Assembly (NCBI RefSeq): GCF_947623445.1
Contig: NC_135240.1
Coordinates: forward strand, 24,180,001-24,244,000
Direction: 5' to 3'
DNA: 64,000 bases
Source of the DNA: Clavelina lepadiformis
Lineage: Eukaryota > Chordata > Ascidiacea > Aplousobranchia > Clavelinidae
This document shows, in pieces, positions 1 to 11,400 of this stretch. The stretch's first letter is position 1; each line of letters starts with the position of its first letter. The position numbers and the translations under genes were made by a program. The notes under the pieces were generated by a model, which was not told where the DNA came from, searched no databases, and saw only the letters and a list, made by a program, of their open reading frames with translations.

Positions 1-710
1 ACGCTTATTATCGAAGTTATATTTATTAATATAACAAAAAAAAGAATTATTATACAACCAAAAATGAAATATGAATAAAAAAGAATTTCATTCAATTTAA
101 TGTTTGGGCTTGCTTGCTTTTGCAAAGTTTATCAAATCTTGGGAGAATTTGAATTAATGTTCCAGGAGATAGAAAATTATTGTGCGACAAAATTATATAT
201 TGTTATGAGCGTATATAAGGTTAGCTTCGAAACAGAATTATTGTGTGACACCCTTGGAAAATTAAAACGACGCACAGTTTAAGAACCACTGCTATAGGCC
301 TACATGACATGTTAATGTTATCATAATCTTTATTTTCGGACTGAGGAAAATCTTTGCACAGCTTAAATGACAAGTGCGGTGCGTAAAAATGCTCAGACAC
401 TATGGAAGTGCACACCTACAGACTAAGTGCACAATTACATAGTGATGTACACAATTTGACTTAGGCTTCGAAATAAATTGAAAATTGAATGCACAGACGT
501 TCTGTCCAAGTCATTTTGTGCAAAATAATGCACCTTAAGTGTGGCACTGCAGCTCATAAAAAGCAGTATTGAGTGCGCCTATGCCAAACTCTGCAGTATG
601 GGATGGTAGTGCCCGGTTTACAGAGTTGAGCAAAAGCATAGTCAAGTGGTGTTATAGTGAAACTTAGTAACTCTTTAGGTTACCAGTGATATCAGTATGC
701 TTTTTCAATA
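1..710. other. Non-genic flank left of the pogo element
   Basis: I see no exon with protein-family similarity here. The sequence is AT-rich, and the open frames on both strands are at most about 65 codons with no recognisable motif. It may be the flank or an intron of a gene lying to the left of the window. Confidence 0.5.
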
Positions 711-1581
711 CAGTCGAAACCGGTTAATTGCATAGTCAATTTACCAAGCCTTTTTATGCGATTAAACAAATTATGCGAAAGTGCAAAGTCCACTTATTGT
801 CTTACTTGACGTGCTAAGCTGGTCACGTGTAAAAACGTCAACATGCAAAACACTAACGTTTATTGTGTATTGCGATCATCCAATCATTCAAACATTTAAA
901 ACACACTAACATTTATTGTTTAATCAAAAAAAAATACTGTGCAATTGCTGTTTGCTTAATTTTATTTTGCATACTTTCTTGCATTTGTGTTTCTAAATAA
1001 ACAAATGTGGCCATGTCCGCCTCTTCAAACTGTAGTCGTCGGCGAATTGTATCAAATGCATGCAGAACTTCTTTGTTTTTTGGTTTAGTCGCAGTGATTG
1101 CGTCAGCAGAGCTTTCTTCGTTGATGTCGTCTTTTTCAACTTGTTTGTTTCGTAAAACGTCTTCACATATTGCGGCATCATCTTAACGCAACGCTTTAAC
1201 ACTTTCTTTATGCAACGCTTAAATGAAACGAAAACAGTGCGAATGTTAATGTCTGCGTATTGACAGCCACGTGTTATTGCTTAAATTCGGCATTGTCTGT
1301 TTGATTGTTTTGTAACAAAACGCAGTACAAGTCGCAAAGCTTACGCATTGCATGTGCGCTCCCAGTGCATGTTGTTTTCAATTTTATCTTTTAAAAACTT
1401 TTGAATAATCGAATAAATCACCTTCATTTTTATTCAATTATGCGGATTATGCAATAAACCGCTATGCGATAAACCGAAGTATTATCTTTACAAATAAAAG
1501 GCTATGGTTTGGGATTTGCGCTCTTTATGCGATAAAACAGATTATGCGATTATCCAGAATGCAATTAACCGGATTCGACTG
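711..1581 (-). mobile_element. Pogo/Tigger-like (Tc1-mariner superfamily) DNA transposon, internally deleted
   Basis: The ends are 23-bp terminal inverted repeats (711-733 and 1559-1581) with a single mismatch. They begin CAGTCGAA and contain CCGGTTAATTGCAT. TA dinucleotides flank both sides (709-710 and 1582-1583), the target duplication expected for this superfamily. ATGCGA-type subterminal repeats occur inside both ends (around 757-780 and 1462-1550). The minus strand at about 920-1190 is open in one frame and ends with residues KQTAIAQYF, resembling the KQT.ITSFF C-terminus typical of pogo/Tigger/Jerky transposases. Only this tail remains: no DDE catalytic core or CENP-B DNA-binding domain was found in 871 bp, so the element should be non-autonomous. 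The superfamily call rests on the ends, the TA sites and the tail; the exact family is inferred. Confidence 0.82.
920..1190 (-). pseudogene. Remnant of a pogo/Tigger-like transposase C-terminus
   Basis: This is a minus-strand open frame of about 90 codons inside the 711-1581 element, ending at a stop near 920. It is acidic and helical (for example DDINEESSADAI, then KNKEVLHAFDTIRRRLQFEE) and finishes with KQTAIAQYFFLIKQ. That arrangement matches the C-terminal tail of Tigger/Jerky-type transposases. The catalytic part upstream is missing, so this is a decayed fragment and not a functional gene. Confidence 0.6.
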
Positions 1582-2569
1582 TAGTAGTTTCGATACAATA
1601 TTTTTGCTTATTCTCCCCACCCTCCTTCCTTTGTTCTTGTTTTTGTTTCTTTCGTTTCACTCATTTTGAAAAGTTCTCTGTTTTTGGTGAGAAATCCCAG
1701 GCGCAACAAGATGAAGCAATAGCCATTATTCGTGCAATCGATTTCAATTGTTTGTGATAGTAAGCATGTCTTCATTTTATTATGACGTAACAACATTGGC
1801 ACTTTTTTTCAATCCCCACAATCAATTACAAAAAATAAACAATATGATATATCAGATATAAACTCCGATAGGTCGCTGACAATGCTATTGGCAAATCAGT
1901 CAAGTTATAAAATGTTCAGCATTATCTTGGAATGTTGCCAATTTGATATTTACATCCATACTCAGCAAGAAAAACTTCATTGAACACAAATGATAATTAA
2001 ACTTATGGAAATAAAAATTCTTACAACTAAACGACATGAAAATGATTAACGCAATCGTAGATGCAATTCGTGTCGGTGCAATATTGTGGACTGTGGTCAC
2101 CAATATTGGACTTTTGGGATTTTGGTGGCTACAAGCAAATGGCTTTCGGATAAAAGATCATATCTCCTTTTCGTTTGCAACCTCATATCAGGATTGAGTA
2201 TTAAGAAATTGTTAACATCAATACTTTACTCCATTACTTCACAACATTTTCCCATTCAGGCTTTTATGTGACAGTGTAGGAGTATAAGCAACTTTAAAAA
2301 TCATAGACTATAATTGGCGAGCTCAAATAGAATGTAGAAAACAAAACATAGGCAATGAATTATGCTTTAAAATTATATATATATATATTTAAGTTTTATA
2401 AGTTTAGAAGTGTATGAGTTCTACCCACAGGAACAGGACTTTACTCACTAGGTGGTGATATTTACGTGCTAAAGGGATAATTTTCTACATTAAAAAATCA
2501 ACACGCCGATAATAATTAATATGTTTAGGTGTATTTAAATAAAAGTTACTAACATATTTAGTTTTTAAG
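1582..2569. other. Intergenic region upstream of ETFDH
   Basis: AT-rich sequence with an (AT)n run near 2369-2390 and no protein-like exon on either strand. The last part probably contains the ETFDH promoter and, if the transcript is trans-spliced, the discarded outron. Confidence 0.5.
2545..2569 (+). promoter_or_regulatory. Candidate spliced-leader trans-splice acceptor of ETFDH
   Basis: A perfect branch-point-like TTACTAAC (2547-2554 region) is followed by a T-rich stretch and AG at 2560-2561 and at 2568-2569, only about 20 nt before the ATG at 2589. No upstream coding exon is evident. An acceptor with no partner donor so close to a start codon is what spliced-leader addition in tunicates produces. 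An unseen 5' non-coding exon would give the same picture. Confidence 0.4.
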
Positions 2570-2588
2570 CTATTAAAATACTCGAACC

Positions 2589-5500
2589 ATGAAAAGTGCT
2601 CGGTCCTTGATGCAATATTATCGCCTCCTTTCACGTTGGCCTAATAGACTACAACTTCCCAGCCAAACTTGCATTCGGTGCGCATCCAGTCAACCGAAAA
2701 TTACCACACACTACAGTATAATTCCAAGAGAGGGTGATGAAAGATGGAAAGGTACCCAAAACTTCTCTTCTTAATGCAGCTTGTCTTGTTTTTAAAAGGG
2801 TCATTTCATGGCTTTAATTACTTCAAAAAACAGGTAAAAATGTTGTGGTTTGAGCTGACATAACTCTGGAAAGGCAGGGCCAATTTCAAGTTGCTTTTTT
2901 TTATTTGCGTACTCATGCTGAATTTACTCCAGAACAACATAAAAGGAAAGATTTCTGAGAAGTGTATAGAGTTCCGAACCTTTATCAGTAGCCATAGAAT
3001 GATCCTTACATACTCACCTGTAAGGAGCATTTATCTCTGTGGAATTTAAACTTACATGAATGGGCGATGTTAGTCCTAGTTAAATATGCACTGACTAATG
3101 TGACAGCTGCATTAAAATGATGTTACAAGTCATGCCAAAATATAAATTTGGGTGTTAGAACAGCACCTGCCAATTCTGGTTCCACCTTTGTTGTGGAGAG
3201 AACGCATTCCACTTGCCCCACTAAACTTGACAGTCTGGGGCTAGTGAGAAAATGCTCTTATCTAAACAGCAGAGATCAGTCTTGAAAACCATTTCAGGAC
3301 AATTTTTCGGTTTTTTGTTACAGATATTGAAATGGAGAGGTATGCAGATGAAGCAGATGTTGTCATAGTAGGAGGTGGCCCAGCTGGAATGTCTTGTGCA
3401 ATACGGTTAAAACAACTCGCAAAGGAAAATGGAAAAGATATTCGTGTTTGCCTGTTTGAAAAAGCTCCTGAACTAGGTAACGAAGCATGTTGACTGCTGA
3501 CACATGTTGTATAAAACCTATGGCAAATAAAGCTTTGTAATAGAATAATCAACTGTTGCGATGATTTTTAAACCAGATAAATGTCATTATAGGAGGTCAC
3601 ACTTTGTCTGGAGCTTGTTTAGAGCCACGTGCTCTTCAAGAGCTTTTTCCAGACTGGAAAGAACGTGGAGCACCATTAAAAACACCAGTCAAACACGATA
3701 AGTTTGCAATTTTGACTAAAAATTGGCGCATTCCTGTTCCTGTATTTAGAGGTATACAATATTAAGTATCGCACAATATTAACTTTTATTTAAATTGCAA
3801 TAATTTAGGAATGAACTTTGATTTTGTGTCATGTGAAACTAATTAACGGAAACTTTGACTATAAATCCCATATTCATGTCAGATGTGTTCTGCAAACGGC
3901 ATGCACCAGAACACAGTTTCACAAGTCTCCCTTTCAGGTTTTCCAATTTACAATGAAGGAAATTATATTGTTAGATTGGGAAATTTCGTCAAGTGGCTTG
4001 GTGAACAAGCAGAAGAACTAGAGGTTGAGGTATGTGTGTAAGGTTTGGTTTATGTGTAATTGCTAAATGCTGTTTTAGATAAAAAAATTTCCAATATTAA
4101 GTCCTTTAAAACTTCATAAAATTTGTGTTCACAGATATATCCAGGCTTTGCTTGCACAGAAGTTCTATATCATGAAGATGGAAGTGTTAAAGGAATTGCC
4201 ACAAATGATGTCGGAATACACAAGGATGGCTCACCAAAGGTGTATATTTATCTATATTCTAGCCGTTTCTTGCAAAAATACTAGTTAATCATTAAGTTCC
4301 ACTAAAACTTAGAAATATTGGACAAATACAACCGACTTTTTTCTGTTTCGCTAGGTTTAAATATCTTAGCATGCGTTTAACAAACTTTTTAAAATGTAGG
4401 AAACATTTGAAAGAGGCATGGAATTTCATGCAAAAGTAACAATATTTTCAGAGGGTTGTCATGGCGCCCTCGCAAAGCAACTCTACCAGAACGACAACCT
4501 CAAATTAAGAGAAGGTTGTGAACCACAGACATATGGCATTGGAATAAAAGTAAGATCTTTTGAGTCATCGTTGAAGAAAATCTTTAGCTGTGGCTTTGAA
4601 TATCTTTCTAACACCTGTATGTCTAAATTTTAATTTAGGAAGTTTGGGAAATTGAAGAATCCAAATGGAAACCCGGATATGTGGAACACACTGCTGGCTG
4701 GCCCTTAAATCGCAACACCTATGGTGGCTCTTTTCTATATCATTTAGATGAAGGCGAACCGTTGGTTGCTGTTGGATTTGTGGTATGTTTCGTGTTTGCT
4801 TGAAAACTTTGGGAAAACATGTCGTCTTCCGTTGCTTCATTTGTTATTTTGTGCCTGTGCTGTGGTTTGTGAACGTAAAAACTTTAGTCTCATGAGAAGT
4901 GGCACAATATTTTCTGTTTGATTCCATTAAATATGCACAAGTACATATCAAGTACAGTCTGATAGTTTGTCATTTGTATTGACTGATTGCATCAGACAAG
5001 ACTTAGTGTGATGTTTATTAAACTTGTGCTGTTGATTGATGATTAACTTTATGTTTAATGTATATAAACGTTTTATATTTGAATATAATATATAACTAAA
5101 AGTTAATATGCAACTTCCCTTGATATGTTGTCAGTGGTCACCAACATATACAATGGTTAACTTGTTTGTAAGACTTTGAAAGACGAAGGTTTTCTGCATT
5201 TTCAAGAAAACTCTCACAGTTTGTTTTAGTTGAGATAAATAAGTCATTTTACGGTACACTTTTAGTTGAGCAAGTGTAATACAGTACTCCATTTTTCCGG
5301 GTATTTCAGAATTTAATGGATGTATATTTGTTGTTATGCATAACAAAATCGACAATTATCTTTGGTTAATTAGTAATTACCAATATTTTTGGCTGTTTCA
5401 GGTCGGCTTAGATTACTCCAACCCCTACCTTAACCCATTTAAAGAATTCCAGCGGTTTAAGCAGCATCCTAAGGTAAGACCAACATTTGAGGGGGGCAAG

Positions 5501-7067
5501 AGAATTGCATATGGCGCTCGTGCTCTCAATGAAGGCGGCTTTCAAAGTATTCCAAAACTTGCTTTTCCTGGAGGTTGTTTAATTGGTAAGTGATTACTTA
5601 TGCAACAATGCTATTTTCCATAATAAAGCTGTTACGGCTTGTGTCAGGTAAAACTTGAAGGCTAGTATTTAGGTAAATTTAGGCTTACGGTTAATGTTGA
5701 TTAATTATATTATTGCTTGAGTGCTGTTGTAGTGTGGTGACATTCTCTACCATATTCACACCCCTACTTTATTTGCGAATCACTTGGCCAGTCTGAGAGG
5801 TTATTCAGAATAATAATTTCCTGGAGTTCAAATTTTAAGCATTTGACGTCACTTAAAGGGAAAAGCTTATTTCCCAGAATAACATTTCCTTTGAAGTAAT
5901 AGTTTTCGCGATGATAAAATTTTGCTGTCTTTTGCTTGTGAGATGAATCATGACACTGACATATGCTTGAAATAGTCATGTTTTGTAATTTCAGGCTGTA
6001 GTCCCGGATTCATGAACGTACCCAAGTTAAAGGGAACTCATACAGCCATGAAGAGTGGAATGGTTGCAGCGGAAGCGATTTTCAGCGCAATTACCGATGA
6101 AAATAAAACATCAGAAACATCTGGTAAGGGAGGGAATCCACAATTTCTCTTTTCTAATAAACTGTTTCCTTACGCTATAGCTCGCTTTACACCTACGTAT
6201 TGTTTTATAAGCTTTTCATAGCTCGCTTTACACCTACGTATTGTTTTATAAGCTTTTCATAGCTCGCATGGTCGCAGTACAGTTGCTTCTATTTCAATCT
6301 TAAAAGTAGGTTGAAAATCAAAGTGCGTTTACATTTACAGGTTTATATGTTCCGGAATATGAGGAAAATCTCAAGAAAAGCTGGCTGTGGAAGGAACTGC
6401 AATCTGTCCGAAATATCCGACCATCGTTCCATTCGTTTCTCGGCCTCTATGGCGGATTACTCTACACTGGTTTATTTTACATATTCGGACGGGGAAAAGA
6501 GCCTTGGACGTTTAAAGGGCACGGTAAGTAGAATGATGGTAAAAGTACTGTGAAAGAATAACCTGTGAATAATCCTCACGCTGTCATCATTTGTTAATAT
6601 TTACATAGTTGCCGATCATAAGAACTTAAAGCCAGCGGCCGAATGCACACCAATAGAGTATCCCAAACCAGACAATGAAGTTTCCTTTGACCTCCTGTCA
6701 TCTGTCGCACTAAGCGGTACAAACCATGACCATGATCAACCTGCCCACTTGACGTTACGTAACGATGAGGTGCCAGTGATGCGGAACTTAGCCGTGTTTG
6801 ATGGACCGGAACAACGTTTTTGTCCCGCCGGTAAGTTGTCAAGTTGGTAAAATTTCCGAGCTTAATTACGCCACCTGACGAAGCTTGTGCCTCGCAGGTG
6901 TGTACGAGTATGTGCCGCTCGAGGGAGGTGAAGAGGGCGAAATGAGGTTACAGATTAACGCTCAAAACTGCGTTCACTGCAAGACGTGTGATATCAAAGA
7001 CCCAAGCCAGAACATCAACTGGGTTTGTCCGGAAGGTGGTGGTGGCCCCGCCTACAGTGGAATGTAA
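2589..7067 (+). CDS. ETFDH: Electron transfer flavoprotein-ubiquinone oxidoreductase, mitochondrial (12 exons)
   Basis: Inner-mitochondrial-membrane flavo-iron-sulfur enzyme that passes electrons from ETF (fatty-acid, amino-acid and choline oxidation) to ubiquinone. Exons: 2589-2751, 3324-3476, 3593-3751, 3938-4029, 4135-4239, 4400-4549, 4639-4782, 5402-5585, 5995-6123, 6341-6523, 6609-6830, 6898-7067. All phases agree and give 617 aa, the length of the human enzyme. The first 35 or so residues are Arg/Ser-rich and suit a mitochondrial presequence. Then come [11 protein letters not shown], the FAD-binding [14 protein letters not shown] (about residue 70), the [20 protein letters not shown] block and [11 protein letters not shown]. 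The C-terminal 4Fe-4S cysteines are present in FCPAG and NCVHCKTC, and the end is [11 protein letters not shown]. Similarity to human ETFDH is high throughout. A Cys replaces the usual second Val in INWVVPEG near the end. Confidence 0.97.
4783..5401 (+). other. ETFDH intron 7
   Basis: A 619-bp GT-AG intron, the longest in the gene. It is AT-rich, and I see no embedded element or exon. Confidence 0.6.
6178..6267 (+). repeat. 41-bp tandem duplication in ETFDH intron 9
   Basis: Two identical adjacent copies, 6178-6218 and 6219-6259, each beginning TAGCTCGCTTTACACC and ending AAGCTTTTCA. They are followed by the first 8 bases of a third copy (6260-6267). The lack of any mismatch points to a recent event. 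The repeat lies between the donor at 6124 and the acceptor ending at 6340 and does not touch coding sequence. Confidence 0.95.
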
Positions 7068-8497
7068 GAAGCCCCCTTTCTTCATGGATTTTAAACTAGT
7101 TCAAAATCTCTGCGTTCTCTAAAGACTGCTGCAGAGTTTTTATATTTATTTTTTCCTTCTCTGAGCATAATTTTAAGCGATTTGTGTCTTTACGTGAACA
7201 AATATTTTGCCGTGAGGTGTCGTTGTATGACTTCTTTGCACCACGTATTTTTGGAATTTCAAACGGTAACGACGTTGTTTGCAGGGGCATACCAGGGTAC
7301 CTCGAAGCCCTTTCTTCTATGCTTTGCTGTTACTAATTTCTTGTTTATTTTACACGAAACTACCATATATTACCGTTTAGAATAAAAACAATATCGTCCC
7401 CGCACACTAGCACATGTCACGTCAGTGTAATTCGTCATACACAATTTCAGGGAAATAAGGAAGCCGTGTCGTGATCCAGATTTATTAATGTACGTTTTCA
7501 TTGTGCTGTTTGCGCGCGTTTTAGTCACGTTCAGCATGCACAGCGCTGGTAGTAGTCGACCAACACCAGTTGGCACATTTAAAGTACAAGAAGCGCTGCT
7601 CGCTTACCTAACCGTATTATCCCTTGCTACGTTTGAAGCTAGCCAGCTATTTTCGCACCTCCGTGGCACCAGACTGGATGGAAAGTAAGACAGGAATTGC
7701 TATAATAATCAATGTAGCAGCACGTATTACTCATCGTTGATTCGGCTGGTAAACCAGCTTACGAGCATGCAGAACATGTATACAAAGGAAATAACTCAGT
7801 AGTTGAGTTAGAGGCATTTGTGTAGGCTGATAAAGGTAGTTCGGGGATATCTATTACTCACACAGGCAAGAACGTAGCAGCTTGTCCAATTAACTAGTAG
7901 AATTTGAACAGAAAGTTAGGGTAATGCTGTAGCTTTCATCAACTATATGCGTCGTACAACTTACCACGACTTTTAGTTAATTATGCTTAAGTCTTTCCAA
8001 TGTAACAGTAGTATAACATTTATTCACCGCTTTCTTTGACCAAACTGTTGCTATCAGTTATTTAGAAACACCATCATGCAGTAACATGGCGCTGGCATTT
8101 CCTAGTAAAGGGTTAGGAAATGCTATCATAAAAAGCTGGGACTTTGTATTCTGTTACGTACGGGAAGTCGTTTCTTCCTGTATTGCTTGCAAGCAAGCCT
8201 GCGAAATGCGACATTGCCTCAAACGAGTAGCTTGGTTGAGGCTTCTGATTCGGCCAAAATAAAGCAGGGTCACCAATGTACAGGTAGTTGCAGAAAAGAA
8301 ACAGGCAACATACGTTGAACGTATATGATCAGATTTTATCAATTGCTTAATTAAATACAAGTTTACCTGTACGACCAGTTTATGGCAAATAGAACACGAG
8401 ACTAGAAAAATTTTCTATGCATTATGTAATTATAAAGGCTTTTTGCTGTACGACCTATTCGTAATACGCTGAGGACGATAAGAAAAATAAATTTAAT
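7068..8497. other. ETFDH 3' UTR and intergenic region
   Basis: The first 313 bases are probably 3' UTR, ending at the AATAAA at 7381. The rest carries no exon I can support. The open frame at 7488-7688 (66 codons) has no recognisable family, and its overlap with frames on the other strand argues against coding. The promoter of the Kelch gene should lie in the last part. Confidence 0.5.
7381..7386 (+). terminator. Candidate polyadenylation signal of ETFDH
   Basis: AATAAA lies 314 bases after the ETFDH stop codon. It is the first canonical hexamer in that flank. Cleavage would be expected some 10-30 bases downstream. Confidence 0.5.
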
Positions 8498-11400
8498 ATG
8501 GCTGCTTCAAATCCTGGTAAAGGCGAAGGAGAAGAAGATGAAATAAAAGATTTGCCTCCCTATACCTCTGTGTCGAAAATCCAGCAGGAAAGCTTTTCTA
8601 AAAAATCAGATGCAGCGTCTTCAAGCAAAAAGTCTCCCTACGCTTCCACGTTGCAAAAGTTAAAGCGTAAAGTGAGAAGGGGACACACATCAAGCGTGGA
8701 ACCGGTGATGCAAGAGGAACCCAAGCAGTCAAATGTAATCTGCAACAAAATCTTCGAACACTTCATAACAAGCGATCAACCGTCAAGCAGTAAAGACTCT
8801 CCTTCGACAAGCAGTTTGGTGAGCGCGTCTCAACCGCCATCAGTTGTTGCTTCAGCGTTAGTGGCTATTGAAAAGGATGAGTCGGAGAACGTACGGGAAA
8901 ACGTTCCTTGCCAGCATAGAGAAGACAGTTTGTCATATTTCTATGAAACAACAAATCCTAAGGAATCAGATCAAGATTCGGGTCTCTCTCGCTCCGAAGC
9001 GTCGACACCTAATTATCAAAACGATCCTCCACACACCTCAGACAAGGAGACGGCCAGCGATGAGTCCTTTGTTTACATCGACGCAAATGAACTGTTTGAG
9101 AGACCGGACAATTCAGCAATGATAAGTCTGCGTGCACCTTGCCTTTACATAACACACAATGATGAAGGACAAACAACCACGCCTGCTCTTTCCGGTCAAG
9201 GTACTGCAGTTTTTTAGACTTTGGACTAGTTTTATCGTTACCTAAACTCCATTGTAAAATTTTTTAAACCTACACTCGTTTTTGCCTTGAAATTTAGCAA
9301 CAAAACCTGGCATTGCACCCGGCACCAATTACATGAAAGACAACCTCGGTAAGCCTGCCTTGGAATCGACGGCTTCGTTCCGGTATTCCGACCCTTACTT
9401 CCCCAGTTTGATGCAGGTTAGAGTGGTCTGTGGTTCCAATTTCAACACATTATTGTCGCTTGCATTTAAAGAAGAAAAATTGTTTTGCGATAAATCTATT
9501 TTGAAAACACTCCTATAAAGTTTTCATGTAAAATAAATTATGAAGGATTCGATAAGGGAGCTTGCACTTGATGGACAGTTTGCTGATGTCACAATTGAAG
9601 TAGAAGGACAACGAATCAGATGTCACAGAATTATTCTAGCCGCCAGCAGCAAGTATTTCAAGTACGTCATAGTTCGTGATCGCTTTTCTACTGCAGTCTT
9701 TGTTTTATTTCAAACGCGAAATGGCCGTGCTGACTATACTTGGACAATTTTTTAATGTTATCATTACCGTATAAGGCTAGCGTCTGATAGAAAAATGTGC
9801 CAATTATTTCGTATATACACACTATGCAAACTCTCTAACTCAAAAAAAGATCCATTAAACTACTTTGAGCCATCCGGAGTTAGAATAATCTGAAGTCGGC
9901 ACATGATTGGCCGAAAATGTTCACGAAAGAGGGACTGCTGGGCGATAACAGACTCTTTTAATGATCGGTAGACCAGTGTTTTTGTTTTATTCCTATAACG
10001 TTTTTGGTACATTTCATTTCAATACTTAAACACTTAATGTCGTTAAAACTTGTTCACAATGCTGATCAAGCTTCTAAAAAATTAACATGTCAATCCATTA
10101 ACAAAGCGTATTATCATTTAAATAACACGTGCTTTGAATGATGGTTCAACTACTTTTGGATAAAGGATTTAACTGTGCACTGGAAAGTGGAAACAGCAAA
10201 ATCTGTTTAACTTGATGAGTTTTGAGTTTGCCCAAGTAGTTTACGTACATTTTAAAAGGAAGTTCACCAGGACCTGTAAAGTTACTTTGATTGATCCCAA
10301 ATTTCGATGTAAGCAAAATCGAGTTTACGATTCCTCAAAATACTTTCAAATTTTGTTAAAAGGTTCGCCATCGCTCAAAATAAAAATTCTTTTACGGTCG
10401 CTCCGATTGACTGTCTGTCATATCACTTGACAGATACAGGCAGAAGCATCATCAACTGTTCTCTATACTGTATACATGTACAAGCTATGTATAGTTTTTA
10501 ACAAAGTTGAATGTATTTTCCAGAGCTATGTTTTGCAATGCTTACCGCGAAAGAGACCAATCAACTGTCACACTGCAAGGCGTTTCTGCTGACGTCATGA
10601 AGGTCTTGATCAGGTATGCTTACACGTCATACCTCGAAGTAAACAGAGAAACCGTGCAAAGTGTCCTCGAGGCGGCTAGTCTTTTGCAGGTGGGTTCCAA
10701 ATATCAAATGAACTGCTTCTAATTACCTCACATCGAGGGCTCCCAGAACATTATTACAGGCTGATTTACTTTATTCACGCGTATCCGTTCGCGTTCAATA
10801 ATCTTGCATTAGACGGAGGGTTTGTAATGATACTAAACGTAGACATAGTGATCACGTTTAAGAACGCAAGTCTAGCAAAGTTTTTTCATATATGCAAAGA
10901 ACGACATAAGTATAAGCATAAATTGTCGTAAGATCAACAGAATGGAGTGATAATTTGCGTAAGTAAAACACATTTGAAGGAAACGGTAATTAAACCGAAC
11001 TGTGTTAGCGATAAAGTGCATCGTGTTTTGCAAAATTTTCCACTAGGCTTGTCATTACCGCGGACACAGCACCCTTTTTGCCCAGTATACGCATCCTTTC
11101 TACACAACCTTTTTGACAGAAGTAAATGTGAACAGTTTCCTTAAGTGAGCGACCAGGCAATGTATTTCTGCACATTTCCACCTACAATCTGTCGCTACGA
11201 AGCGTATTGATTGCTTTCAATTGCACAAGCTATTGCTTGCATTGCGTTTTCGCGTTCAACGGGTGATAGGTGTTCGAAAAGAAATTGGTCTGTAGCTCAC
11301 CTACGGGTTATTACGTACTTAAATGCAATTAAAAAGAATCAATTTTGACGATAATGGACAACATATTTCCTTTTGTAGTTCACTCGAATAATGGAGGCTT

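Noticed and set aside
8868..9122. 84-codon frame overlapping exon 1 of the Kelch gene
   Set aside because: It is in another frame of a clearly coding exon and has no independent support.
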